From Microbacterium oxydans (GTDB lineage: Bacteria; Actinomycetota; Actinomycetes; Actinomycetales; Microbacteriaceae), in the NCBI RefSeq assembly GCF_026559675.1, contig NZ_CP092891.1, positions 3,658,001 to 3,722,000 of the forward strand: a stretch of 64,000 nt of DNA, in the 5' to 3' direction. Below the pieces are notes generated by a model. It did not search any database. It saw only the letters and a program-made list of their open reading frames with translations, and was not told where the DNA came from. Positions 17,964-25,942 of the stretch are shown here, piece after piece. The number at the start of each line of letters is the position of its first letter. The stretch's first letter is position 1. The translations under genes and the position numbers were made by a program.

Positions 17964-18425
17964 TCAGCGGCTGTCCGACGGAAGCACGCTCCGAACCGTG
18001 ACCACGATCAGCGCGACGAGGAGCCCGACGATCGCCAGGTCGGCGGCGATGTACGCGTAGTGCGCCCAGTTCGTGCCCGGCGCCTCGGCCCCGGCGATCA
18101 CGAGATCACTGCGCTGGTTCAGCACCGGCCGGATGACGATGACCTCGATGAGGAAGACCACCCAGATCGCGCCTAGGATGCCGAGCATCGTGCGCCCCGC
18201 CCTCGCCCGCACGCTCACGAGCGTGAGCGCGATCAGGACGACGCCGGCGAGCACGTTCAGCGCCGTGAAGACGAGCCGCCCGATCCCGAGGCCGATCGGG
18301 ATCGTCACCTCGGGTGCGAGGAACTTCAGCGGCGCCTCGAGGAATGAGATCGCGATGATCGCACCGAGCAGGAACGCCGGCAGCAGCAGACGGAGGGCGG
18401 TGGTCGTGCGCGCCATGGAAGTCAC
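17964..18425 (-). CDS. Four-helix membrane protein, possibly DUF4149-like
   Basis: 153 residues with four predicted membrane segments (about 12-30, 43-68, 78-100 and 125-147). Start is GTG 18425, preceded by GAGGA; ATG 18416 is in frame. The LPAFLLGAIIAISFLEAPLKF opening and the loop with IVIRPVLNQRSD look like the DUF4149/TMEM205-type family, but I am not sure. No functional neighbour is evident. Confidence 0.6.
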   Translation of the reverse strand: MTSMARTTTALRLLLPAFLLGAIIAISFLEAPLKFLAPEVTIPIGLGIGRLVFTALNVLAGVVLIALTLVSVRARAGRTMLGILGAIWVVFLIEVIVIRPVLNQRSDLVIAGAEAPGTNWAHYAYIAADLAIVGLLVALIVVTVRSVLPSDSR

Positions 18426-18519
18426 GAAATCCTCATCTCCCGCTCATCGCCGGTGCTTCGACGCTACTCCGACCGGATGCGTTCGCGGCGCCTGACGGCC
18501 GGAGAAATGCGACTGGCCG

Positions 18520-19143
18520 TCACAGCCACTCGATCACCTGCTCCACGAGGATCGCGCAGCCGATGACGATCATGGCGATGCCCGCGAGTCGCGTGACCAG
18601 GGCGCTCGCCCGCGGCCGGGTCCGCAGCAGCCGACGCGCGAGCAGTCCGACCGTCGTGTAGACGATCGCGATGTTGAGGATGTGGAGCCCGCCGAGGGCG
18701 AGCATCTGCACCGTCGAGGACCATCCGTCCGGGCTGGTGAACTGCGGCAGCAGGGCGAGCAGGAGCAGCAGACCCTTGGGGTTGATGCCGCTCACCCCCG
18801 ACCCGCGGAGGAACTGCGCCCAGCCGCTGCTCGCGATCGGTTCGCCGCTCTCGGCGATGGGTGCCGGCCGGCTGGCGAGCGTGGTGCCGCCGAGGAACAC
18901 GAGGTAGAGGGCGCCGACCACGGTCAGGGTCGTGAGAGTCACCGGGTAGGCGGTGACGAGGGCACCGAGACCCACCGCCACGGCGACGATCACCACGATG
19001 TACCCGGCGATCATGCCGAGGATGGAGGGCGCGATGGAACGGGCCCGGAGCCCGGCGGAGATCGCGTACGCCCAGTCGGCGCCCGGCGTCAGCGCGAGCA
19101 TCGCGGCGACGACCCAGAACTGCATGACCAGGGTGATGTCCAT
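18520..19143 (-). CDS. LysE-family amino-acid exporter
   Basis: 207 residues with about six membrane segments. The N-terminal ALTPGADWAYAISAGLRARS and the GINPKGLLLLLALLPQF motif are hallmarks of the LysE/RhtB family, which exports amino acids and related compounds. Transcribed divergently from an Lrp-type regulator across a 98-base gap with a palindrome, the standard exporter/regulator arrangement. Confidence 0.9.
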   Translation of the reverse strand: MDITLVMQFWVVAAMLALTPGADWAYAISAGLRARSIAPSILGMIAGYIVVIVAVAVGLGALVTAYPVTLTTLTVVGALYLVFLGGTTLASRPAPIAESGEPIASSGWAQFLRGSGVSGINPKGLLLLLALLPQFTSPDGWSSTVQMLALGGLHILNIAIVYTTVGLLARRLLRTRPRASALVTRLAGIAMIVIGCAILVEQVIEWL

Positions 19144-19172
19144 CGGTCCTCCTCAATCCGAGGAAGAGACTA

Positions 19173-19206
19173 CGAAGAATCCGGCGAGAGGTGCTTCGAT
19201 TCTTCG
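19173..19206. promoter_or_regulatory. Operator palindrome between LysE and Lrp genes
   Basis: Perfect 9-base arms CGAAGAATC (19173-19181) and GATTCTTCG (19198-19206) separated by 16 bases. Symmetric, in the middle of the divergent promoter region, and partly AT-rich; a good candidate for the adjacent Lrp/AsnC regulator. Confidence 0.6.
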
Positions 19207-19241
19207 CCTGATCACGCCTTCCACGTGCAAGGATTGTCGCC

Positions 19242-19697
19242 ATGGATGCGCTTGACCGGGAGATCCTCTCACTGCTGCAGGATGATGGCCGGATGAGCGC
19301 CACGAACCTGGCCGCGCAGGTCGGTCTGAGCCTCTCCGCCTGCCATCGCCGGCTCAAGGAGCTGGAGCAGTCCGGCGCGATCGAGCGTTACCGCGCGGTG
19401 GTCGCCCCCGCGGCCGTCGGACTCACGTTCGAGGCGATCGTCTTCGTCACGATCGGCCGCACGGACAAGGACACGATCATCGCGTTCGAGGAGGCGGTCG
19501 TGTCCATCCCCGCCGTCGTCGAGGCGCAGCGCCTGTTCGGCGACCCGGACTACATGCTGCGCATCCTCACGCGCGACATGGGCTCGTACCAGGAGCTGTA
19601 CGACAACACGCTCGGAGCTCTCCCCGGCGTGCAGCGCCTCACGTCGACCATGGTGATGAAGCGCCTCGGCGCCGACCGCGCGGTCCCGATCCCCTGA
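19242..19697 (+). CDS. Lrp/AsnC-family regulator
   Basis: 151 residues, normal for the family. N-terminal HTH (residues ~1-60: LDREILSLLQDDGRMSATNLA, then SLSACHRRLKELE) and C-terminal RAM ligand domain (~65-150). Probably activates the divergent LysE-type exporter when its amino acid accumulates, as known for LrpC/LysG-like pairs; this is inferred from position. Confidence 0.9.
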   Translation: MDALDREILSLLQDDGRMSATNLAAQVGLSLSACHRRLKELEQSGAIERYRAVVAPAAVGLTFEAIVFVTIGRTDKDTIIAFEEAVVSIPAVVEAQRLFGDPDYMLRILTRDMGSYQELYDNTLGALPGVQRLTSTMVMKRLGADRAVPIP

Positions 19698-19713
19698 GAC
19701 GCACGGCCGGCCG

Positions 19714-20115
19714 TCAGCCGCGATTCCAGTGCCGGAGCTTGTCCGGGTTGCACACGACCCACACGCTCGACAGCAGCCGGGCACGCGCTTCGGCGGTCAC
19801 AGCAGCGACCACGACGTCCTTCCGGGAGAGGACGAAACCCGGCACCCCGTTGATCGATGCCACGGTGGCCGACGTCTCGTCCGCCGACACCGCGACCAGG
19901 GCGGCCGCGGCGGCGAAGCGTCCCTCCACGGGAGTCGTCGGCACGGCCACGAGTCCTCCGCCGTCGATGATCGCGACCGCATCCGGGCGGAGGATGTCAC
20001 GGATCGCGCACTCATCCGCCGCCACCATCGCGTCCGCGAGGTCCTGCATCATGCGCCGGTCGGGGGCACCACGACGTCTCCGGCGCAACCACGCCGGGTA
20101 CTGCCTCGGGATCAT
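19714..20115 (-). CDS. Stand-alone SnoaL-like domain resembling an ECF41 C-terminal extension
   Basis: 133 residues starting on the stop of the sigma-factor gene (ATGA overlap). It carries the two motifs known from the C-terminal extension of ECF41 sigma factors, DGGG at 51-54 and NPDKL at 123-127 (WVVCNPDKLRHWN), but has no sigma domains. The adjacent sigma factor has these motifs in altered form. I infer that it arose by duplication or splitting of the regulatory domain and may control the sigma factor in trans. It is also possible that it is a simple SnoaL-type enzyme or a decayed fragment. Confidence 0.7.
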   Translation of the reverse strand: MIPRQYPAWLRRRRRGAPDRRMMQDLADAMVAADECAIRDILRPDAVAIIDGGGLVAVPTTPVEGRFAAAAALVAVSADETSATVASINGVPGFVLSRKDVVVAAVTAEARARLLSSVWVVCNPDKLRHWNRG

Positions 20116-21017
20116 GCGCCGACCGCGGTGACGTGGCCGAGCTTGTGCGGACTCATCACCCAGAGGAGCTGGAGGATGCCCTCGGCCGACGTCGTCACGG
20201 TGACGACCGTGGTGACCTCGCCGTTCTCCGTGAGCGTCGCCGCCGGCTGCCCGTTGACGTGCACCCAGTCGATCGACTTGCCGGTCCAGAAGTGATGCGC
20301 GAACGCCGCGACGAAGGTCGCGACCCGCCCCCGCCCGCTGACCGGGATCCGCGCCGCGAGCTTCACCCCGTTGCCGTCCGTGTAGCTGACGACGTCTTCG
20401 GCGAAGAGCTTCTCGAGCTCGTGCGCATCGCCCTTCTGCGCGGCGATCAGGAACGCCTCGAGAAGTCGGCGCTGCTCCGACGGCTCGACCGTCGTCTGGC
20501 GCGCAGAGGCCAGATGCCCTCGCGCTCGGCTGACGAGCTGCCTGGCGCTCACGACGCTCGACGAGATCACTTCGGCGATGCGCGGATACGGATAGTCGAA
20601 GGCCTCACGCAGGATGTAGGCGGCACGTTCGGTGGGTGTCAGCTTCTCGAGGGTCAGCAGGATCGCGAACTGCAGCGCTTCGGCGCGCTCGGCCCCGAGC
20701 GCCGGATCGGCGTCCGTGTTCACGGGCTCGGGGAGCCACGGGCCGATGTACGTCTCGCGCCGCGTGTGGGCGGACTGGAGGACGTTGATCGAGAGTCTCG
20801 TCGCGATCGTCGCCAGGAACGCCGCCGGTTCCGCCACCTGAGCCCGATCGGTGTTCTGCCATCGGATCCAGGTGTCCTGGACGATGTCCTCGGCATCGGC
20901 CACGGTGCCCAGCATGCGGTAGGCGATCCCGAACAGACGGCGGCGCTGCGCGGCGAAGACGTCCACCGCATCGTCGAGGTCGGCGGGCTGCCGGCCGGAA
21001 TCGCTCCTGGAGTTCAC
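20112..21017 (-). CDS. sigJ: ECF41 (SigJ-like) sigma factor with SnoaL-type extension
   Basis: 301 residues. Sigma2 region ~22-90, sigma4 ~115-170 and a C-terminal SnoaL-like domain ~185-300. The linker motif WLPEP is at 94-98, as in ECF41. The extension motifs are divergent: DGNGVK at 214-219 where DGGGKV is usual and SPHKL at 289-293 where NPDKL is usual. ECF41 factors have no separate anti-sigma; the extension controls activity. The divergent oxidoreductase gene at 21192, with a matching promoter, is the expected target. Confidence 0.92.
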   Translation of the reverse strand: MNSRSDSGRQPADLDDAVDVFAAQRRRLFGIAYRMLGTVADAEDIVQDTWIRWQNTDRAQVAEPAAFLATIATRLSINVLQSAHTRRETYIGPWLPEPVNTDADPALGAERAEALQFAILLTLEKLTPTERAAYILREAFDYPYPRIAEVISSSVVSARQLVSRARGHLASARQTTVEPSEQRRLLEAFLIAAQKGDAHELEKLFAEDVVSYTDGNGVKLAARIPVSGRGRVATFVAAFAHHFWTGKSIDWVHVNGQPAATLTENGEVTTVVTVTTSAEGILQLLWVMSPHKLGHVTAVGA

Positions 21018-21116
21018 TCGTCCGGTCTCCTTCTCCTGCGTGTGGCCAACGTAGCGCTTTCCCTCGGAAGCTCAGACCGCGCAGCACGCCGATCCGTGAC
21101 AGGGCGACGACAGCTC

Positions 21117-21143
21117 TGTCACACGCGCCCCGCCACCCCGGTC
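21117..21143 (+). promoter_or_regulatory. Probable ECF41-dependent promoter
   Basis: TGTCACA at 21117-21123, 16 bases, then GGTC at 21140-21143. The published ECF41 consensus is TGTCACA-n16-CGTC; this is identical except for the first base of the -10 element. It lies 49 bases before the oxidoreductase ATG and next to the sigma gene. Confidence 0.75.
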
Positions 21144-21191
21144 ATACCTGTAGGCGCCGCACGGACGCCGTCCCCATCGAAAGGCTTGGAA

Positions 21192-21947
21192 ATGGCAAAG
21201 ATCGTCGTCATCGGAGGAACGGGCCTCATCGGCTCGAAGGTCGTCGCGAAGCTCGCCGAGCACGGCCACGAGGCCGTCGCGGCATCGCCCAACACCGGCG
21301 TCAACTCCCTCACCGGCGAAGGGCTCGCCGAGGCCCTGGCCGGCGCGAGCACGGTCGTCGACGTCTCCAACTCGCCGTCGTTCGCTCCGGCCGACGTGCT
21401 CGAGTTCTTCACCACGTCGACCCGCAACCTGCTGGCCGCCGAGGCCGCGGCCGGGGTGACCCACCACGTCGCGCTCACCATCGTGGGGACGAACCGGCCG
21501 CAGAGCATCCCCTACTTCGCGGCGAAGGTCGCGCAGGAGAAGCTCATCCGCGAATCCGGCATCCCCTACTCCCTCGTGCACGCCACCCAGTTCTTCGAGT
21601 TCGTCGGCAGCATCGCCGACATCTCGACCGAGGGCGACACGGTGAGCCTTCCCGGCGCTCTCATCCAGCCCATCGCCGCGGAGGACGTCGCCACCGCGGT
21701 GGCGCGCGCTGCGGCGGGCGAGCCGGCCGGTGACGTCGAGATCGCGGGTCCGGAGGCGTTCGGCATGGATGAGTTCGCGCGCCGCGCGCTCGCATTCCGC
21801 GGCGACCCCCGCACGGTCGTGCGTGACGACACCGCGCCCTATTACGGTGCCCGGATCGAGGAGCGCACCCTCATCCCGGTCGAGGGGGCGCACATCTTCG
21901 AGACGCGCCTCGAGGAGTGGCTGCCACTGAACCCGCCCCGCAAGTAG
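21192..21947 (+). CDS. NmrA/SDR-type NAD(P)-binding oxidoreductase (ECF41 target)
   Basis: 251 residues, atypical SDR with VIGGTGLIGSKVV at 6-18 and no canonical YxxxK, like NmrA/QOR2-type proteins. A SnoaL-sigma factor, ECF41 promoter and an oxidoreductase/epimerase of this type together are the known ECF41 (COE) arrangement. Substrate and redox role are unknown. The frame is open far upstream but the ATG at 21192, preceded by AAAGG, is the sensible start. Confidence 0.85.
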   Translation: MAKIVVIGGTGLIGSKVVAKLAEHGHEAVAASPNTGVNSLTGEGLAEALAGASTVVDVSNSPSFAPADVLEFFTTSTRNLLAAEAAAGVTHHVALTIVGTNRPQSIPYFAAKVAQEKLIRESGIPYSLVHATQFFEFVGSIADISTEGDTVSLPGALIQPIAAEDVATAVARAAAGEPAGDVEIAGPEAFGMDEFARRALAFRGDPRTVVRDDTAPYYGARIEERTLIPVEGAHIFETRLEEWLPLNPPRK

Positions 21948-21957
21948 CCGAACCCTG

Positions 21958-21993
21958 CGCGGGGCGTACCGTGTCGACACGGTACGCCCCGCG
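21958..21993. terminator. 36-base perfect palindrome, bidirectional terminator
   Basis: Arms beginning CGCGGGGCGTACCGTGTC at 21958 and mirrored through 21993 with no unpaired loop beyond the turn. Sits between the converging oxidoreductase and MFS genes, 10 bases after the former stop and 17 bases after the latter. Confidence 0.75.
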
Positions 21994-22010
21994 AGACGGA
22001 CGGGCCGACC

Positions 22011-23375
22011 TCAGCGAGCGGTACGACCGAGCTTCGCCGAGGCGACGTCGGTCAGGGTGCGGTTCGCCGTCTCGGGCGCGAAGAGCTGCGAGACGATCGC
22101 GCCGATCACGCAGATCACGGCCATGATCCCGATCGCGACCGGCGCGTTCCAGGCCAGCAGCTGCGGGAACAGGAAGGTGCCGACCGCCGAGCCGACGCGC
22201 GTCATCGAGGTCGCGAACCCGACGCCCGTCGTGCGGATGCTCGTGGGGAACAGCTCCATCGGATAGACGCCGCACAGCACCGATGCGACGCCGTACGCGA
22301 AGAGGTAGACGAAGAAGCACGCGATGATCACCGGACCGGGCAGCGCCCGCTCGAAGATCACGAGCACCAGCGCCGCGGACATCACCCAGAACGGGATGAT
22401 CAGCAGCTTGCGGCGTCCGACCCGGTCGATGAGCAGGGTGCCGAGCAGCACGCCGACGACCACGACCACGGTGCCGAGCAGCGCGGTGAGGATGGGGTTC
22501 TCGATGCGGAGCGACTCGTACACGCCGGCCTGGAAGAAGATGATCGCGAAGTAGGGCAGCACGAGCGCCATCCAGAACGCGCAGACGAACACGGTGCGTC
22601 CGAGCTGGCCCGGACGGAACAGGGCGCGGATGCTGGTGTGCTCGGACTGCTCCCGTTCGAAGTCCCCGTGCTCGAGCTTCCAGCCGAGCCGGTTCAGCAC
22701 CTCGCGGGCTTCCTCCACCCGCCCCTTCGACAGCAGCCAGCGCGGGGACTCCGGGAGACCGTGCCGGGCGATGAGGCAGAGGATGGCCGGGACCGCCGCG
22801 GAGACGAGCACCCAGCGCCACGCGTCGGGGTGCGACACGGTGATGAGGAACCCGATCAGGAACGCGATCATGTACCCCACGTTCCAGGCGATCTGCAGGC
22901 TGGAACCCAATCGACCGCGCACCGTTCGCGGCGCGAACTCGCTGAGCAGCGGGGTGCCGATCGCGTAGTCGGCTCCGACGGCGAGCCCGAGGATCACCGC
23001 GAGCACGAACATCTGCCACGGCTCCTGCACGAAGAACATCAGCACGGCCGCCACCACGAAGCACGCCAGATCCGCGATGAACAGCGGCCGCCGTCCGTAC
23101 CGGTCGGTCAGCCAGCCGAACAGGAACCCGCCGATGAAGATGCCGATCAGCGTCGCGGAGGAGATGAGTCCGAGCCAGAGGTCATCGACGCCGAGCTCCG
23201 TGCGGAACGTCTGCAGCGCGAGCGTGACACCGATCACCGCGAAGATGTAGCCGTCGATGAACATGCCACCTGCGGTCACGATCGTGAGACGCGTGAGGAA
23301 GCGCCGTGCCTGCGGATTCATCCGCTCGGCATCGCTTCCGACATTGACCAGCCCTGTGGGCGCCGGCTGAGACAT
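22011..23375 (-). CDS. MFS metabolite:proton symporter of the Fae cluster
   Basis: 454 residues from ATG 23375; an in-frame ATG at 23402 is possible. Twelve membrane segments in two six-helix halves split by a central loop (~220-260). Family landmarks: GWLTDRYGRRPLF after helix 2-3 and LIDRVGRRKLL in the second half, as in the NiaP/sugar-porter-like metabolite symporters. Adjacent to the IclR gene and the Fae operon, and preceded by the same ATATGGCAAC element found before the regulator, so it is the likely importer of the cluster substrate. Confidence 0.85.
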   Translation of the reverse strand: MSQPAPTGLVNVGSDAERMNPQARRFLTRLTIVTAGGMFIDGYIFAVIGVTLALQTFRTELGVDDLWLGLISSATLIGIFIGGFLFGWLTDRYGRRPLFIADLACFVVAAVLMFFVQEPWQMFVLAVILGLAVGADYAIGTPLLSEFAPRTVRGRLGSSLQIAWNVGYMIAFLIGFLITVSHPDAWRWVLVSAAVPAILCLIARHGLPESPRWLLSKGRVEEAREVLNRLGWKLEHGDFEREQSEHTSIRALFRPGQLGRTVFVCAFWMALVLPYFAIIFFQAGVYESLRIENPILTALLGTVVVVVGVLLGTLLIDRVGRRKLLIIPFWVMSAALVLVIFERALPGPVIIACFFVYLFAYGVASVLCGVYPMELFPTSIRTTGVGFATSMTRVGSAVGTFLFPQLLAWNAPVAIGIMAVICVIGAIVSQLFAPETANRTLTDVASAKLGRTAR

Positions 23376-23501
23376 CGTTGTACCGGTTTCCTCTCTCATC
23401 ATCGAGTTCGTCGTCGTGACACGCCCTCACCATCGGGGTGCATGACATCGCGAACGAACCGATGCTCGCCCGTCCTCTCCTTATGTGCAAATCATGTAGG
23501 C

Positions 23502-23512
23502 GATATGGCAAC
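23502..23512. promoter_or_regulatory. IclR operator half-site upstream of the MFS gene
   Basis: GATATGGCAAC at 23502-23512. Its last ten bases are the reverse complement of GTTGCCATAT at 24388-24397 (before the IclR gene), and the full 11-mer recurs at 37092-37102 (before the osmoprotectant operon). It is about 127 bases upstream of the MFS start. Confidence 0.5.
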
Positions 23513-23516
23513 TCGG

Positions 23517-24374
23517 TCAGGCGTCCGAGCGGTCCGCGTAGCCCAGCTGCCGGGAGAGCTCCGCCGCCGCCGAGGAGACGTAACGAGCGAGGCTCTCCAG
23601 TCGGTCTCCGATGCGCATCTTCGGCGCGCTCACGTTGAGGGCGGCGATGATCCGCCCGTTGTAGTCCCGCACCGGCGCGGACGCACCGACCACGCCGAGT
23701 TCGAGCTCTTCGTCCAGCAGCGCATAGCCCGTCTCGCGGATCCGCTCGAGCTCCGACCGCAGCGAGGGCAGGTCCGAGACGATGACCTTGTCGGCGGGCG
23801 GCGCCTGCAGCACCGCGAACCCCGCGGAGTGCGAGGGAAGCGGCCCGACGATGACCTGATCCTGGCCGTGCTCCTCGTACCACCGCTCGAGCGCGACCTC
23901 GTCCCAGTCGCTCAGCAGTGCCCGCCCCGAAGGAGTGCGCCAGGCCGCGGTCGTGACACCCTCCCAGCCGGTCGTGCGGAACTCGTGCGGACTCAGCTCG
24001 CTCGCAATGGTGAGCACGTTGCCGCCCCGGAGCACGCAGAGGTGAGTGGTCTCGCGAGCCTGCTGCGCGGTCCTGCGCAGGATCGGACGCGACTTCCAGA
24101 CCAGTCGGCTCTCGAGGGTGAGGCCGGCCATCGCATACAGGCGCGACCCGAGGCGGTAGGCGAGCGTGCTCTCGTCGCGCTCCACGAGCCCGGCCTCGGC
24201 GAGGGTCGCGAGAGACCGCGAGACGACGGCCTTGTCGCGCCCGGTGAGCTGGGCGACACGGACGACGCCGAGACCACTCGGGGCGGCTTCCGGACTGCCG
24301 AGAATCTCGAGGATCTCGATGTCACGGGTGAGGCCGGAGGTGTTCCGACGGGGGACGGTGACTTCGCTGCTCAT
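23517..24374 (-). CDS. IclR-family regulator of the Fae cluster
   Basis: 285 residues from ATG 24374 (GAGG just upstream). N-terminal winged HTH ~15-78 (VVRVAQLTGRDKAVVSRSLATL) and a C-terminal IclR effector domain ~90-275. IclR regulators typically bind a small acid and control an adjacent catabolic operon. It lies between the MFS carrier and the divergent Fae operon, so it probably controls both; a shared motif suggests it also touches the osmoprotectant ABC operon. Confidence 0.9.
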   Translation of the reverse strand: MSSEVTVPRRNTSGLTRDIEILEILGSPEAAPSGLGVVRVAQLTGRDKAVVSRSLATLAEAGLVERDESTLAYRLGSRLYAMAGLTLESRLVWKSRPILRRTAQQARETTHLCVLRGGNVLTIASELSPHEFRTTGWEGVTTAAWRTPSGRALLSDWDEVALERWYEEHGQDQVIVGPLPSHSAGFAVLQAPPADKVIVSDLPSLRSELERIRETGYALLDEELELGVVGASAPVRDYNGRIIAALNVSAPKMRIGDRLESLARYVSSAAAELSRQLGYADRSDA

Positions 24375-24387
24375 GCCCTCATCGTAG

Positions 24388-24418
24388 GTTGCCATATTTG
24401 CATCAGCAAGTGGCAAAA
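24388..24418. promoter_or_regulatory. Divergent promoter/operator of the IclR and Fae operons
   Basis: GTTGCCATAT (24388-24397), then TTTGC, and TGGCAA (24411-24416) 13 bases beyond. TTGCCA (24389-24394) and TGGCAA (24411-24416) are inverted copies of one another. The element is AT-rich compared with its surroundings and lies between the two starts. Best candidate for the IclR binding site. Confidence 0.6.
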
Positions 24419-24477
24419 AGGCATCGCCGTTCGTAGTGTGTTCTCGCCAGCACCTCGATGGAGAGAAAGGACCCCAC

Positions 24478-24987
24478 ATGAGCGATCCGAGAATCGGAGA
24501 GAGCTTCGTCGGCGAGGGCGTCAATGCCGCCCACATCAACACGGTCGCGGGAGCACGTTCCGGCCCCGCAGGCACCGCCTGGGCCACCGCCCTCGGCTCC
24601 CCCAGCACCGGTCACGTCCCGTTCGTCGCCGTGCTCCAGCCGTCGCTGCCCGTGAAGCCGCTCACCCTCTTCGTCACCAAGTCTGCACCCGACTCGGACG
24701 CGCACGGCCTCATGATCTGGGGTCCCGCGCAGGCCGGCGTCGCCGCAGGTGTCGCCGATGCCGTCGCGGAGGGCGTCATCACCGAGGAGCAGGCCGACAC
24801 CGACGTGATCATCGCGGCCGTGTGGGTGAACCCCGGCGCCGACGACGCCGACGCCGTCTACCGGCACAACCGCGAGGCCACACGCACCGCCCTGCACAAT
24901 GGGGTCGAGCACCTGCCGGCGCTGGCCGACGTGCTCGCCGCCCGCAACGAACCCCGCAACCCCTTCTACACGGCACCGGCCGACTGA
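24478..24987 (+). CDS. Formaldehyde-activating enzyme (Fae) homologue
   Basis: 169 residues from ATG 24478 with AAAGGA upstream. Matches Fae along its whole length: IGESFVGEGVNAAHIN, GPAGTAWATALGSPSTGH, GLMIWGPAQAGVAAGVADAV, DTDVIIAAVWVNPGADD. H19 falls where Fae has its catalytic histidine (H17 in Methylorubrum). Classical Fae joins formaldehyde to tetrahydromethanopterin, a cofactor actinobacteria are not expected to make; no other gene of that pathway is here. It leads an operon of sugar- or polyol-type enzymes, so it may handle formaldehyde released by them or act as a related carbonyl-adding enzyme. Confidence 0.85.
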   Translation: MSDPRIGESFVGEGVNAAHINTVAGARSGPAGTAWATALGSPSTGHVPFVAVLQPSLPVKPLTLFVTKSAPDSDAHGLMIWGPAQAGVAAGVADAVAEGVITEEQADTDVIIAAVWVNPGADDADAVYRHNREATRTALHNGVEHLPALADVLAARNEPRNPFYTAPAD

Positions 24988-25009
24988 TCCGCAGAGAGAC
25001 GCACCCCTG

Positions 25010-25942
25010 ATGACTGAGAACCTCCCCACCGTCGGCTTCATCGGCCTCGGCAGCATGGGCAGCGGCATGACCCGCAACCTGCAGGCCGCGGGATTCCCGC
25101 TGGTGGTGACGGACCTCCGCCCGGAGGCGGCCGCAGAGCTCGTCGCCGGCGGCGCCCGCTGGGTCGACACCGCCGCCGCCGTCGCCGCGAACAGCGATCT
25201 CGTGATCACCATGCTGCCGACGCCGCGGCACGTCGCCGATGCGCTGCACGGCGCGGAGGGGATCCTCGCCGGCATCGCCGACGGCGGCACCTGGATCGAC
25301 ATGTCGACGTCCGTCCCGGAGGTCGCGAACGCCGTGCGCGCCGACCACGCCGCCCGCGGTCTGCGCGTGCTGGACGCCCCGGTCAGCGGCATGTCGGTCG
25401 GGGCCGCGAACGGCACTCTCCAGATCTTCATCGGCGGCGACGCGGAAGACGTGGAGCGCCTGCTCCCGGTGTTCCACGCGATGGGCGATCCGGACCGCGT
25501 CCTGCACGTGGGCGCGCACGGCGCCGGATACGCCGTGAAGCTCATGATCAACCAGCTCTGGTTCACCCACCTCGTCGCGACCGCCGAGGTGCTCTCGGTC
25601 GGCGTCAAGGCGGGCGTCGACCTCGAGGTGCTCCGCCGCTCGCTCGTGGCGAGCCCGGCGAACAGCAACTTCCTCGAGCACGATGTGCTGTCGATCCTCG
25701 ACCACGGCGACTACGACGAGGGGTTCGCCCTGGTGCTCGCTTGCAAGGACCTCGGCCTCTCGGTCGACCTCGCACGCTCCGTCGGCATGCCGTTCGAGCT
25801 CTCGGCCCTGGTCGAGCAGCAGTTCCGCCGCGCGAAGGCCATGTTCGGCGACCGCGCCGGTGAGATGACCCCCTTCAAGCTCTACGAAGACCTCGTCGGC
25901 GCACCACTGCGCCGCACCCCCGCGGAGGAGATCGCACGATGA
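25010..25942 (+). CDS. NAD(P)-dependent beta-hydroxyacid dehydrogenase (3-HIBADH/GlxR type)
   Basis: 310 residues. Rossmann motif GFIGLGSMGSGM at 9-20, substrate loop DAPVSGMSVGA at 122-132 and catalytic K177 (GYAVKLMINQ). The family oxidises or reduces beta-hydroxyacids such as 3-hydroxyisobutyrate or tartronate semialdehyde/glycerate. In this operon it probably acts on a hydroxymethyl-bearing acid. Ends in an ATGA overlap with the aldehyde dehydrogenase. Confidence 0.88.
   Translation: MTENLPTVGFIGLGSMGSGMTRNLQAAGFPLVVTDLRPEAAAELVAGGARWVDTAAAVAANSDLVITMLPTPRHVADALHGAEGILAGIADGGTWIDMSTSVPEVANAVRADHAARGLRVLDAPVSGMSVGAANGTLQIFIGGDAEDVERLLPVFHAMGDPDRVLHVGAHGAGYAVKLMINQLWFTHLVATAEVLSVGVKAGVDLEVLRRSLVASPANSNFLEHDVLSILDHGDYDEGFALVLACKDLGLSVDLARSVGMPFELSALVEQQFRRAKAMFGDRAGEMTPFKLYEDLVGAPLRRTPAEEIAR

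Noticed and set aside
21958..21993. Recombination or attachment site
   Set aside because: The perfect 36-base palindrome lies between convergent gene ends and is explained as a bidirectional terminator; no integrase nearby.
22638..25010. Long plus-strand frame of 790 codons across the MFS and IclR genes
   Set aside because: Antisense to two well-supported genes and lacking any recognisable domain; its end runs out of frame through the Fae gene.
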